Notes: generated by a model from the letters alone, not told the origin. A DNA stretch of 64,000 bases from Paenibacillus sp. J2TS4 (GCF_018403245.1 NZ_BOSH01000003.1:434001-498000), one strand, 5' to 3'; shown: positions 35,151-44,818, numbered from the stretch's first letter. Program-made: numbers and translations.

Positions 35151-36749
35151 ATGACCACGTTGTTGTATGGTTTAAAATGTGAAACTGTAAGGCAGCACGG
35201 AAGTTATTTGGTATTATCCAGCGATCCGCCGTTAACCCGTGAAGATCTTGTGCCGTTGGAGTATAAAATGCTGGAAACCTATACGGTTCCGCGGCAGCTT
35301 CCAATAGAATTCGAGGAAAGAGACCGAACGATCCAATTCAGGTATGATACGACCTCCCTTACGACGCTTACGGAGGTCATTAAGAGGACGAAATTGTCCG
35401 AGGAACAGTTCTATACCTTTATTTATACGATTGTAACGATCCTGGACGACAGCAAAATTTATATGCTCAATGAAGAACGGTATGTGCTCAAGGAAGAGTA
35501 CATCTATATCGGACAGCAGCTTGCGGATATCCAACTGCTCTATTTGCCGCTCCATCCATTATCCGGGAAAGGCAACGCGCAGCAAGATTTGATAAGGCTT
35601 GCCGATTACTTAGCGAAACATACGGCCGTATCGGGAAGCGAGCGTTGGCGAAAGCTGCAGACGCTTTTAAGCGGAGGCCAGTTCAGTCTAATCGAATTAA
35701 AAGCGGTCCTGCTGGATGGTCTGGGAGAGACGGCACAGCCCTCTCCGGACACGATGGAAGCAGCCGCAGAATACGTTCCGCGAGCCTCGATAAACGAAAA
35801 AACAGAAGAGCCGGCCGTTGAATTTAACATTCCGGAGGACCGGCCATTAGTTCCTAAGCTGCTAGTACTCTTTAGCGCGGCACTGCTTGTAGGCGTCTGG
35901 TATTATTACGGGACCCATCCATCGGAGGGACTGCTATATATTTGTTTAGGCGTGAGCTTATTGATAGCGGACGGTTTATTTGTTCTGCACAAGATTGGAA
36001 AGCTGCCCTTGACCTTCCATACGAAGAATATGAAGCCGGAGAGGGCTGCAGTCGGACCTGTCCCCGTCCAAGAAAAGTACGATGCTGGCCCATCCTTTCG
36101 TTTGAGCAGGGAGGCGGCGCCTGAGCGGCGAATCCCAAGGATGCCTGAGGAGACAAGGCGGGGGCTTGGAGCATCCTGGGTCAGCGGGGCGGATTCACAG
36201 GCGGCGCCGACAAGGCTGGAAATGATGCATCCCTCTCCAGACCCAGATCTGGATTCATTCCCGGCTTCGGAGCAAAATCCAGTCGTAAATCCGGATTCAG
36301 ATCTTGCCCGAGCCCCAAATTCAGTCTCAGCTCCGGACCTGGCTCCTCATTCGACCTTGACCGAGCGGACGACACTGCTCATTCCACAGGATGAGACGGT
36401 ACTGTTGACGCCGGACGGGGTACAAGCCATGATCGGTTCGCTCCGGCCTTTTCTCGAGGTGCAAAGAGAAGACGATATTGAAAAGGTGCCCGTGGCAGAG
36501 GATAGCTTCCGAATCGGAAGAAGTCAGGAAGCGGTTCACTATGTAGAGGATACGGTCGGTGTATCGAGAGTTCATCTGGAAATAGGCCGCAGCAAAGAGC
36601 AGGAAGGGTATTATGTTAAAGATTTAGGCTCCAAAAATGGCAGCTATCTAAATGAGGAGCGTCTGATTCCTTACCGGGAATACGCACTGCAAGGAGAAGA
36701 CCGGATTACGATTGCCACTGTCGATATGATTTTTAAAAATCCGTTATAA
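35151..36749 (+). CDS. DUF6382/FHA-domain membrane protein
   Basis: Protein of 532 residues. The N-terminal 190 residues resemble DUF6382, found with FHA in Bacillota. Two adjacent hydrophobic helices follow (about 235-275), then a low-complexity Pro/Asp/Ser/Ala linker (about 290-410) and a C-terminal FHA domain (about 450-530) with FRIGRS, SRVHLEI and LGSKNGSYLN, the phospho-threonine-binding residues of the family. ATG follows gaaaggaagtg. It closes the tad locus; with the kinase at 24248 it forms a likely phospho-signalling pair acting on the machine. Confidence 0.85.
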   Translation: MTTLLYGLKCETVRQHGSYLVLSSDPPLTREDLVPLEYKMLETYTVPRQLPIEFEERDRTIQFRYDTTSLTTLTEVIKRTKLSEEQFYTFIYTIVTILDDSKIYMLNEERYVLKEEYIYIGQQLADIQLLYLPLHPLSGKGNAQQDLIRLADYLAKHTAVSGSERWRKLQTLLSGGQFSLIELKAVLLDGLGETAQPSPDTMEAAAEYVPRASINEKTEEPAVEFNIPEDRPLVPKLLVLFSAALLVGVWYYYGTHPSEGLLYICLGVSLLIADGLFVLHKIGKLPLTFHTKNMKPERAAVGPVPVQEKYDAGPSFRLSREAAPERRIPRMPEETRRGLGASWVSGADSQAAPTRLEMMHPSPDPDLDSFPASEQNPVVNPDSDLARAPNSVSAPDLAPHSTLTERTTLLIPQDETVLLTPDGVQAMIGSLRPFLEVQREDDIEKVPVAEDSFRIGRSQEAVHYVEDTVGVSRVHLEIGRSKEQEGYYVKDLGSKNGSYLNEERLIPYREYALQGEDRITIATVDMIFKNPL

Positions 36750-36844
36750 GAAGAATTGTCTTCTTTCCTGTCCAAACCAGTTAATGATATAATAATACGG
36801 TATTTAAAGATGAATTGGATTAGACAGGAGACATTGGAAAGAAC

Positions 36845-38404
36845 ATGAGCCTTTTGACGGTAGAAGAATTAAGTCATAGCTTCGGGGACCGCATGCTGTT
36901 TAAGAACGTGTCGTTCCGTTTATTGGCGGGAGAGCATGTCGGACTGGTCGGAGCGAACGGAGTAGGCAAATCTACCCTGATGAATATATTAACCGGACAG
37001 TTGTTGAAGGATACGGGCAAGGTCGAATGGACCCCGAATGTCCGATATGGATATTTGGATCAGCATACGAATCTGTCGCCCGGCAAGACAGTGCGGGATG
37101 TGCTGAAGGAAGCTTTTTTGCCCCTGTATGAATTGGAAAAAGATCTGATGGCCATTACCGATAAGATGGCCGAAGCGACTCCCGAGGAGCTGGAAACCTT
37201 GCTGGAGCAAATGGGGGAAATCCAGGAACGGCTGGATCACAGCGGCTTTTATATGCTGGATGTGAAAATTGAGGAAACGGCCAACGGACTCGGCTTGGAT
37301 GCGATTGGACTGGACCGCGATGTTGCCAGCTTGAGCGGAGGGCAAAGAACGAAGGTTCTTCTGGCCAAGCTTCTTCTGGAGCAGCCGACGGTTCTGCTGC
37401 TGGATGAGCCGACCAACTATTTGGATGTAAGCCATATCGAATGGCTGACCTCCTATTTGCAAGAATATCCTTACGCTTTTATACTCATCTCTCATGACAC
37501 CGAGTTCATGAATAAGGTTGTTAGTGTCATCTATCATTTGGAATTTGCTAAATTAACCCGTTATTCGGCCAACTATGAGAAGTTTCTGACGATGGCGGAT
37601 ATTAACAAATCCCAGCATATAGACGCCTACGAGAAGCAGCAGGAGTTTATCAAGCGCCAGGAGGATTTTATTCAGAGAAACAAGGCGCGATATTCTACTT
37701 CAGGCCGGGCCAAGAGCAGGCAGAAGCAGTTGGAACGGCTCGATCGCATCGATCGTCCGGAGGAAGCGGCGAAGCCGGTATTTATTATTAAGGAATCCAG
37801 GGCGAGCGGCCGTATCGTTTTCGAAGCGGCGGATATGGAAATCGGGTACACCGATCCACTGCTGCCGAAGCTGAATATGACGATCGAGCGCGGGGACAAA
37901 ATCGCCATTGTCGGCCACAACGGAGTCGGTAAATCTACCTTGCTGAAGACGATCCTTGGCAAAATCAATCCGCTGTCCGGGCGTACCTTTACCGGAGATT
38001 TTCTATATCCGTCCTATTTCGAGCAGGAAATGAAGGCAAAGAATATAACTCCGATTGACGACGTATGGAGCGAGTTCTCCCATATGAATCAGCATGAGGT
38101 CCGAGCGGCTTTGGCCCGTTGCGGATTGAAGAACGAGCACATTACGCGCCCGTTGAATATGTTGAGCGGGGGAGAGCAGGCCAAGGTCCGCTTATGTAAG
38201 CTGTTTATGCGGGAAAGCAACTGGATTTTGTTTGACGAGCCGACGAATCACCTGGATGTGATTGCCAAGGCCGAACTGAAACGGGCGCTTAAGGAATTTA
38301 AAGGAACGGTTCTGCTTGTCTGTCACGAACCGGATTTTTATGAAGATTGGGTGACCAAGGTTTGGGACGTGGAGGAATGGTCCACTCATCGGGTCAATAC
38401 CTAG
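36845..38404 (+). CDS. ABC-F family ATPase
   Basis: Cytoplasmic protein of 519 residues with two ABC domains and no membrane part. Domain 1: Walker A GANGVGKST (about 38-46), signature LSGGQRTK, Walker B VLLLDEPTNYLD. Domain 2: GHNGVGKST, LSGGEQAKV, ILFDEPTNHLD. A linker of about 80 residues (DAYEKQQEFIKRQEDFIQR...) between the domains is the ribosome-reaching P-site motif region. ABC-F proteins act on the ribosome E site, in translation rescue or antibiotic protection. The genus-specific role is unknown. TATAAT at 36788-36793 is a likely -10. Confidence 0.9.
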   Translation: MSLLTVEELSHSFGDRMLFKNVSFRLLAGEHVGLVGANGVGKSTLMNILTGQLLKDTGKVEWTPNVRYGYLDQHTNLSPGKTVRDVLKEAFLPLYELEKDLMAITDKMAEATPEELETLLEQMGEIQERLDHSGFYMLDVKIEETANGLGLDAIGLDRDVASLSGGQRTKVLLAKLLLEQPTVLLLDEPTNYLDVSHIEWLTSYLQEYPYAFILISHDTEFMNKVVSVIYHLEFAKLTRYSANYEKFLTMADINKSQHIDAYEKQQEFIKRQEDFIQRNKARYSTSGRAKSRQKQLERLDRIDRPEEAAKPVFIIKESRASGRIVFEAADMEIGYTDPLLPKLNMTIERGDKIAIVGHNGVGKSTLLKTILGKINPLSGRTFTGDFLYPSYFEQEMKAKNITPIDDVWSEFSHMNQHEVRAALARCGLKNEHITRPLNMLSGGEQAKVRLCKLFMRESNWILFDEPTNHLDVIAKAELKRALKEFKGTVLLVCHEPDFYEDWVTKVWDVEEWSTHRVNT

Positions 38405-38604
38405 AACCGCATTAGGGATCGGTTAATACGATTAACAAGGTTGAAGGCTGCTAAAGGCGGGCGGGTTGCCGGCTAGCGAACCGGCCAAGAACCTAGGATT
38501 GAAGCTGCTTCGGAGGGATGACTTGATTAGGTACGACAGTCCCTCTCCAAATCGGGTATTTTTCGTATTTCCATATACTACCAATCTCAAAAGGAGTCGT
38601 TGTC

Positions 38605-38892
38605 ATGATTACTCACATCGTATTTTTCAAGTTAAAAGAAAGAACAGAAGCTGTCGTAGCTGAAACCGTCCAGGTTTTAAAGAACATGGAAGGAAAAATC
38701 CCTCAGCTTCGTTATATTGAGGTCGGAGCCGACGTTCTCCATACTGAACGCTCTTATGACATCGCTCTGGTGACCAAATTCGATTCCCTTGAAGATTTGG
38801 ATGCTTACCAGGTCCACCCCGTCCACCAGGAAGTTATTAAATATATGTCCACCGTCAGAGAATCCTCGGTGGCAGTCGATTACGAGAGCTGA
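38605..38892 (+). CDS. Dabb-family (stress-responsive alpha/beta barrel) protein
   Basis: Protein of 95 residues starting ITHIVFFKLKERT and containing YDIALVTKFDSLEDLDAYQVHPVHQEV, the dimeric alpha-beta barrel pattern. Homologues range from stress proteins to polyketide cyclases; no catalytic claim is possible. ATG follows aaaaggagtcg. Monocistronic with a terminator downstream. Confidence 0.85.
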   Translation: MITHIVFFKLKERTEAVVAETVQVLKNMEGKIPQLRYIEVGADVLHTERSYDIALVTKFDSLEDLDAYQVHPVHQEVIKYMSTVRESSVAVDYES

Positions 38893-38934
38893 TTCTTCTC
38901 GATTGGAGCTGCTGGATACAGGATGGTAAAAGAT

Positions 38935-38970
38935 AAGGGAGTCCGTCTCACTAAGAGCGACTCCCTTTTT
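38935..38970 (+). terminator. Intrinsic terminator after the Dabb gene
   Basis: AAGGGAGTC pairs with GACTCCCTT, followed by a T run. Confidence 0.88.
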
Positions 38971-39071
38971 CAGCTTTACTTCTGACTCAACCTTGAATCC
39001 GGTTTGACTGATTTGACTTCCAATCTCCGTTCAAACTAACTGGATTTATGTAGGAGCTTGATTCTGTATCG

Positions 39072-39503
39072 CTACCATAGCTCCGGTTTGGCGACCATGA
39101 ACCACATCATGAGCAGCATGAGGACAAGGTACAGGATCAGGTTCATCCGCAGTTTGGCAACCAATGCCTCTTTGTCCGCTTCCGGCTCCATCAGCTTACG
39201 CAAGGTCGGAGAGAAAGCGCGTGCAATGAAGAACAAGGAGCCGAACATGACGATTAGGGTCATGATTACCCAGGAGGTCAGCCACGTCCAATGAGTAATC
39301 CAAATGAGCAGAGCTCCGGAAATGACAAGAACATGCCCGGCATGCTTGCTAAGCCGTACTGCATATTTGAACATCGGCACATGGTAGGAAAGGCTGTCGT
39401 GGGAAGCACGGCGCATTTTGGGAAGAAGCGGAAACAGGATCAAGAACGGGCCGATCGATGCGACGGCGCTTAATATATGTACATATAGCAAGAATGAATA
39501 CAT
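39072..39503 (-). CDS. DUF2269/CopD-like four-helix membrane protein
   Basis: Protein of 143 residues with four hydrophobic helices (about 3-25, 45-65, 70-92 and 118-138) and an invariant-looking His in YVHILSAVASIGPF. It resembles small integral membrane proteins related to DUF2269, some of which bind haem; no cofactor ligand set is proven here. ATG at 39503 follows ggaggagaaccg on the minus strand. The ATG at 39536 upstream lacks a site. Confidence 0.7.
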   Translation of the reverse strand: MYSFLLYVHILSAVASIGPFLILFPLLPKMRRASHDSLSYHVPMFKYAVRLSKHAGHVLVISGALLIWITHWTWLTSWVIMTLIVMFGSLFFIARAFSPTLRKLMEPEADKEALVAKLRMNLILYLVLMLLMMWFMVAKPELW

Positions 39504-39529
39504 TCGGTTCTCCTCCGGCTCGATTGAAA

Positions 39530-39572
39530 AAAACAATAAAACAGTGTAGTATCCTTTATGATACTACACTGT
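39530..39572 (-). terminator. Terminator of the minus-strand ASCH gene
   Basis: ACAGTGTAGTATC (39541-39553) and its exact complement (39560-39572) form a 13-bp perfect stem; on the minus strand it is followed by a T-rich run. Confidence 0.85.
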
Positions 39573-39637
39573 ATTGATAAACGGGGGAAGCTTGCAGCCG
39601 GGCCTGCCCGGTTCAGCACCAAGGATGGCAGCAAATC

Positions 39638-39976
39638 TTATGGAACGGGCCGGAATTCATGCACCCAAACTTTCATCTCCGGCATCCAGGACATCCCTTT
39701 ATGCATAGATAAAATGTATTGCTTATAAGCTTCGACATTTTCGAAGCCTTCCGCTTGCGCTTCGGCATCGGTCAGATCCCCTAAGCTTTGCCGATATATA
39801 TTATAGACTTCATAGGATCGGCCGTCCAGCTCCATGATTTCTCCGGGGTCTGCGTAGCGTCCGTTTCGCCTTTGTGCGGATTTGTTTCCGCTCAGAACTT
39901 TCTGAATATCTTCCTTGACTGTCACTAACCTCTCGACGGAGCAAGTTTTAGGGGGCAGTGTCATCGACATAGTCAT
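39638..39976 (-). CDS. ASCH-domain-like protein
   Basis: Protein of 112 residues with the ASCH-like order: VTVKEDIQKVLSGNKSAQRR near the N-terminus (lysine-rich strand and RNA-contact Arg pair), GRYADPGEIMELDGRSYEV, and a C-terminal DAEAQAEGFENVEAYK then VWVHEF. ASCH proteins bind RNA or modified nucleosides. ATG at 39976 follows ggaaggaggacg. Monocistronic. Function not assigned beyond the fold. Confidence 0.75.
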   Translation of the reverse strand: MTMSMTLPPKTCSVERLVTVKEDIQKVLSGNKSAQRRNGRYADPGEIMELDGRSYEVYNIYRQSLGDLTDAEAQAEGFENVEAYKQYILSMHKGMSWMPEMKVWVHEFRPVP

Positions 39977-40102
39977 CGTCCTCCTTCCAGATGTTAACTG
40001 CAGTCGGATGATAAATCCGAACGCACTTTTCATTTTACCATACTTAGCTTAGGTTGCTTTGGCTGAATTTTATCCGTTTTTAGAACATTTAGGAGGGATT
40101 TC

Positions 40103-41149
40103 ATGATCGATCAGATTAACCGGGCTTACGTGCTCAACCTATTGCAAAGGCTGCTATCGATTCCTAGTCCGAGCGGATACTGCCGCCAAGCGATGAATTT
40201 ACTTGAACAAGAAGCAGGCAAGCTGGGCGTCTCATTCGAGTCTCTGCCCAAAGGAGGCGGCGTCTTGACGTTGCCCGGACAAAGCGACGAGCCGATTGGT
40301 TTGACCGCTCATGTCGATACATTGGGCGCCATGGTTCGCTCGATTAAAGCTTCCGGCCGTATCCGTCTCTCCTCCATAGGCGGATTTGCGATGAATTCGA
40401 TTGAAGGGGAATATTGCACCGTGCACACTAGGGAGGGCCGAGAATATTCGGGCACCATTCTGACGACGAGTCCCTCCGTTCATGTCTATCCGGATGCCCG
40501 GGATTTGAAACGGGAAGAGGCCAACATGGAAATCCGGCTGGATGAGAAAGTCGGCAGCAAGGCAGAGACGGAAGCACTAGGGATTCGACCCGGAGACTAT
40601 ATTTCCTTTGATCCTCGTACCCGTTTTCTCCCTAACGGATGGATCAAATCGCGGCATTTGGATGACAAGGCGGGGGTCGCCTGTCTGTTCGGGCTGCTGG
40701 AATGGTTGTCTGTGAATCAGAAGCTCCCGCCGAGAACGGTCAAAATCATCCTCTCTGTTTATGAGGAGGTAGGGCACGGCTCGTCTTATATCCCGGAAGA
40801 TATCCGCGAATTCATCGCTGTCGATATGGGGGCCATCGGGGACGATCTAACCTGTACGGAGCAGGACGTATCGATCTGCGCGAAAGATTCGACCGGCCCG
40901 TATGATTACGACATGACTACGAAATTGATCCGTTTAGCGGAGCGTGAACGACTGAATTTTGCCGTCGATTTATACCCGTTCTACGGCTCCGATGCTTCGG
41001 CGGCTCTGCGCGGCGGCAGCAACATCAAGGCGGCTCTGATCGGGCCCGGCGTTCAGGCTTCTCATGCCGTGGAGCGGACTCATGAGAAAGCGCTGTGGAA
41101 CACGATTGCCTTACTGGCCGCTTATATCATGGAACAACCCGGGAGCTGA
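40103..41149 (+). CDS. M42-family metallopeptidase
   Basis: Cytosolic dinuclear aminopeptidase of 348 residues (family of glutamyl aminopeptidase/YsdC). Metal and catalytic motifs: GLTAHVDTLG (His/Asp), KSRHLDDKAGVA (bridging Asp), YEEVGHGS (Glu pair) and VDMG. ATG follows tttaggagggatttc. Its stop lies 4 bases before the next ABC-F start, so they are co-transcribed. Confidence 0.88.
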   Translation: MIDQINRAYVLNLLQRLLSIPSPSGYCRQAMNLLEQEAGKLGVSFESLPKGGGVLTLPGQSDEPIGLTAHVDTLGAMVRSIKASGRIRLSSIGGFAMNSIEGEYCTVHTREGREYSGTILTTSPSVHVYPDARDLKREEANMEIRLDEKVGSKAETEALGIRPGDYISFDPRTRFLPNGWIKSRHLDDKAGVACLFGLLEWLSVNQKLPPRTVKIILSVYEEVGHGSSYIPEDIREFIAVDMGAIGDDLTCTEQDVSICAKDSTGPYDYDMTTKLIRLAERERLNFAVDLYPFYGSDASAALRGGSNIKAALIGPGVQASHAVERTHEKALWNTIALLAAYIMEQPGS

Positions 41150-41153
41150 AACG

Positions 41154-43091
41154 ATGAACATATTAACGGCGGAACATTTATCCAAAAGCTATGGCGATAA
41201 AATACTATTTAACAAGATTGGCTTTACGATATCGGAGAAACAGCGAATAGGCTTGATAGGAGTAAATGGAACCGGAAAATCCACCCTGCTCAAAATCGTA
41301 TCGGGCCTGGAGGCCGCCGATGAGGGAGAAGTGATCCACGCGCGGCAGTTTCGCGTCGAGTACCTGCCTCAGAATCCGGAATTCGACGAAGAAATCACGG
41401 TTCTGGATTACCTGTATAAAGGCGACAATCCTATTATGCAGGCGGTTAGAGATTATGAAGGCGCTCTTTACGAGCTGGAGCAGAACCCTGAGGCGGAAGC
41501 AAGTCAGAAGCGTTTGTTTCAGGCCCAGGCCCGCATGGACTCGACTAATGCGTGGGAGGCCGGGACGCAAGCGAAGACGATTTTGACCCGGCTAGGCATT
41601 TCCGAATTTCATAAGCCGGCTTCCCTGCTGTCTGGCGGACAGCGTAAAAGGGTCGCTCTCGCTGCGGCGTTAATCCAGCCGGCCGACCTGCTCATTCTTG
41701 ACGAGCCGACGAACCATATCGACAATGAAACGGTGGAGTGGCTGGAGGAGTATTTAACGAAATATAGGGGAGCTCTGCTGCTCGTAACCCATGACCGATA
41801 CTTTCTGGACCGGGTGACCGATACGATCTTTGAAATCAGTCAAGGCAAATTATATAGCTACGAGGGCAATTATGCCGTCTATTTGGAAAAAAAGGCGGAC
41901 AGGCAGGAGCAGGAGGCCTCCTCGGAGGCGAAGAGGCAAAATTTGCTCCGCCGGGAGCTGGCTTGGCTGAGAAGAGGAGCAAGGGCGAGAACAACCAAAC
42001 AGAAAGCGCGTATCCAAAGGGTAGAGGAGCTCAAGGAACAAGGCCCCGGAGGGCAAGCCGAGCGGCTGGATCTGTCGGTTTCGGCTTCCAGATTAGGCAA
42101 GAAAATTGTGGAGATTGAACAGCTGTCGAAGTCGTTCGATGGACGGACCGTTATTCGAGATTTCAATTATATTGCATTACCGAACGATCGGATTGGCATC
42201 ATCGGCAGGAATGGCAGCGGGAAAACAACCTTGTTAAATCTGCTGGCCGGCCGTCTCCAGCCTGACGATGGGCGGATCGAGCTCGGACAGACCGTCAAGC
42301 TCGCGTATTATACGCAGGAAAGTCAGGAAATGGACGAACAAATGCGCGTCATCGAATATATTAAAGAAGGCGCAGAGATGATTCGCACTCAGGACGGGCA
42401 GACGATTTCCGCCGCGCAAATGCTGGAGCGATTTCTTTTCTCTCCATCCGCCCAATGGACGCCGATCGGCAAGCTGTCGGGAGGGGAGCGCAGGCGGTTG
42501 TATTTGCTGCGAACTCTGATGGGGGAACCGAATGTGCTGCTGTTGGATGAGCCGACCAACGATCTGGACATAGAAACATTGACCGTGCTGGAAGATTATC
42601 TGGATAGCTTCCCCGGAGTGGTCATTACCGTTTCTCATGACCGCTATTTTCTGGATCGGACCGCCGATAGGTTGTTTTCCTTCGAAGACGCGGAAGGCCG
42701 GGTTCGCGTTTATGAAGGCAGTTATTCCGATTATCTTGCGGCCCGACGGAACGAGCCGGTGGTAGAGGAAGCGGATAAAAAGTCGAAGACAGCGGGCCCG
42801 GATACTTCTACCGATCCGCGGGATGCAGACACTTCTTCTTCCAAACGTCCGCGCAAGCTTTCTTATAAGGAGCAGAAGGAGTGGGACGAGATCGAGCAGG
42901 TCATCGCCGGGCTGGAAGAGCGGGCCGAACGGCTGCAAGCCCAAATAGCCGAGGCCGGCAGCGATGTAGAGCAGGTTCAGTCTCTTTATGAAGAGCAGCG
43001 GACCGTTGCCGAAGAGCTGGACCGGGCGATGGATCGCTGGGCCGAGCTGTCAGAGCTTGTAGAACAAATCGAGCAGGAAAAAAGAAAGTAA
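41154..43091 (+). CDS. ABC-F ATPase, Uup/YfmR-like, with coiled-coil C-terminus
   Basis: Protein of 645 residues: domain 1 with GVNGTGKST, LSGGQRKRV and LILDEPTNHID; domain 2 with GRNGSGKTT, LSGGERRRL and LLLDEPTNDLD; linker about 240-310; charged Ser/Thr-rich hinge about 550-580; C-terminal helical coiled coil (about 580-645, KEWDEIEQVIAGLEERAERL) that is the Uup-type DNA/ribosome-binding tail. ATG at 41154 follows gggagctgaaacg; the earlier ATG 41064 is inside the M42 gene. Related to B. subtilis YfmR, which helps peptide bond formation at difficult sequences; the equivalence is by similarity only. Confidence 0.88.
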   Translation: MNILTAEHLSKSYGDKILFNKIGFTISEKQRIGLIGVNGTGKSTLLKIVSGLEAADEGEVIHARQFRVEYLPQNPEFDEEITVLDYLYKGDNPIMQAVRDYEGALYELEQNPEAEASQKRLFQAQARMDSTNAWEAGTQAKTILTRLGISEFHKPASLLSGGQRKRVALAAALIQPADLLILDEPTNHIDNETVEWLEEYLTKYRGALLLVTHDRYFLDRVTDTIFEISQGKLYSYEGNYAVYLEKKADRQEQEASSEAKRQNLLRRELAWLRRGARARTTKQKARIQRVEELKEQGPGGQAERLDLSVSASRLGKKIVEIEQLSKSFDGRTVIRDFNYIALPNDRIGIIGRNGSGKTTLLNLLAGRLQPDDGRIELGQTVKLAYYTQESQEMDEQMRVIEYIKEGAEMIRTQDGQTISAAQMLERFLFSPSAQWTPIGKLSGGERRRLYLLRTLMGEPNVLLLDEPTNDLDIETLTVLEDYLDSFPGVVITVSHDRYFLDRTADRLFSFEDAEGRVRVYEGSYSDYLAARRNEPVVEEADKKSKTAGPDTSTDPRDADTSSSKRPRKLSYKEQKEWDEIEQVIAGLEERAERLQAQIAEAGSDVEQVQSLYEEQRTVAEELDRAMDRWAELSELVEQIEQEKRK

Positions 43092-43201
43092 GCGGAACCG
43101 GCTCGGTTATGTTATGATAGAAGTTGCGGCCTGCGGCCCTTCTGGGCATTCAAGGGTCATCACGATACATTTTTTTCCTTATTGAAGGGGGTTTCCAATA
43201 G

Positions 43202-44818
43202 ATGATTAGTACCAGTAATATTAGCTTGCGGTACGGAAGTCGAGCACTCTTTGAAGATGTGAATATTAAGTTTACGCCGGGCAACTGTTACGGGTTGATC
43301 GGCGCGAACGGAGCGGGCAAATCGACGTTTCTTAAAATTTTATCCGGGGAAATCGAGCCGGGCAGCGGAGAAGTTCATGTGACACCGGGTGAACGTGTCG
43401 CTGTTTTGAAGCAGAACCATTTTGAATACGATGAATTTGAAGTGTTAAAGACAGTCATTATGGGGCATACCCGGCTATATGAAATTATGGAAGAGAAGGA
43501 CGCGCTGTACGCGAAGCCTGATTTTTCCGATGAAGACGGAATGAAAGCGGCCGAGCTGGAAGGCGAATTCCAGGAGCTGAACGGCTGGGAAGCGGAGTCG
43601 GATGCGGCAGAAATGCTGATGGGACTTGGCATACCCAAGGAGCTCCACGATCAGAAAATGAAGGAGCTGAGCGGGAACGAGAAGGTTCGAGTGCTTCTGG
43701 CGCAGGCTTTGTTCGGCCATCCGCAGATCTTACTTCTGGATGAGCCCACCAACCACTTGGATCTGGAATCGATTCGCTGGCTGCAGAAGTTTCTGGACGG
43801 ATACGAAGGCACCGTCATTGTTGTCTCTCACGACAGACATTTTCTAAATGAAGTTTGTACTCACATTGCCGACATTGATTTCGGCAAAATTCAAATGTAC
43901 GTCGGTAACTATGACTTTTGGTATGAGTCCAGTCAATTGGCGTTGAGGCTGGCTAGAGAGGCGAACAAGAAGGTGGAGGAAAAGCGGAAGGAACTGGAAG
44001 CCTTCATTCAGCGCTTTAGCGCCAACGCTTCGAAATCGAAGCAGGCAACCTCCAGAAAGAAGCTGCTGGAGAAGCTGACGCTGGAGGACATCAGGCCTTC
44101 TTCGCGGAAATATCCATACATTCATTTCAAACCGGAGCGGGAAGCGGGCAAGCAGCTGCTAATGGTGGAAGATCTCTCCAAGAAGGTTGAAGGCGAGCTT
44201 GTGCTGAACAAGGTGAACTTTGTTGTAAACAAAGGGGATAAAATCGCTTTGGTCGGACCTTACGGCAATGCCAAGACGGCATTGTTCCAGATATTGATGG
44301 GAGAAGTCGAGGCGGATGAAGGCAGCTACACTTGGGGAGTAACGACTTCACAGGCCTATTTCCCCAAGGAAAACTCGAGCTATTTCGAGAACGATCTGAC
44401 CTTGGTAGACTGGCTTAGACAGTTCTCCAAGGAGCAGGACGAATCTTTCATTCGTGGATTCCTCGGAAGGATGCTCTTCTCCGGAGAAGAAGCGATGAAG
44501 AAATCGAGCGTCTTGTCCGGTGGCGAGAAGGTTCGCTGTATGTTCTCCAAGATGATGCTGTCGGGCTCGAACGTCCTGCTGATGGACGAACCGACGAACC
44601 ATCTCGATCTGGAGTCGATTACCGCACTGAATAACGGTCTGATTGATTTTGAAGGAACGCTGATCTTTGTCTCTCATGACCATCAGTTTATCCAAACGAT
44701 CGCGAACCGGATTATTGAAATTACCCCTAACGGCATCATCGACAAGCAGATGTCATATGAGGAGTATTTGGATCATCCGGACGTGAAAAAGCAGCGGGAA
44801 CAGCTGCTCGGCAGTTAA
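43202..44818 (+). CDS. ABC-F ATPase, YkpA/YbiT-like
   Basis: Protein of 538 residues. Domain 1: GANGAGKST, LSGNEKVRV (degenerate signature with Asn) and ILLLDEPTNHLD. Domain 2: Walker A is altered to GPYGNAKTA, lacking the usual Gly-Lys-Ser/Thr arrangement, although Lys remains; then LSGGEKVRC and VLLMDEPTNHLD. YbiT/YkpA proteins show this unequal pair. Linker about 245-310. ATG follows gaagggggtttccaatag. It is the third ABC-F gene within 8 kb. Confidence 0.87.
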   Translation: MISTSNISLRYGSRALFEDVNIKFTPGNCYGLIGANGAGKSTFLKILSGEIEPGSGEVHVTPGERVAVLKQNHFEYDEFEVLKTVIMGHTRLYEIMEEKDALYAKPDFSDEDGMKAAELEGEFQELNGWEAESDAAEMLMGLGIPKELHDQKMKELSGNEKVRVLLAQALFGHPQILLLDEPTNHLDLESIRWLQKFLDGYEGTVIVVSHDRHFLNEVCTHIADIDFGKIQMYVGNYDFWYESSQLALRLAREANKKVEEKRKELEAFIQRFSANASKSKQATSRKKLLEKLTLEDIRPSSRKYPYIHFKPEREAGKQLLMVEDLSKKVEGELVLNKVNFVVNKGDKIALVGPYGNAKTALFQILMGEVEADEGSYTWGVTTSQAYFPKENSSYFENDLTLVDWLRQFSKEQDESFIRGFLGRMLFSGEEAMKKSSVLSGGEKVRCMFSKMMLSGSNVLLMDEPTNHLDLESITALNNGLIDFEGTLIFVSHDHQFIQTIANRIIEITPNGIIDKQMSYEEYLDHPDVKKQREQLLGS

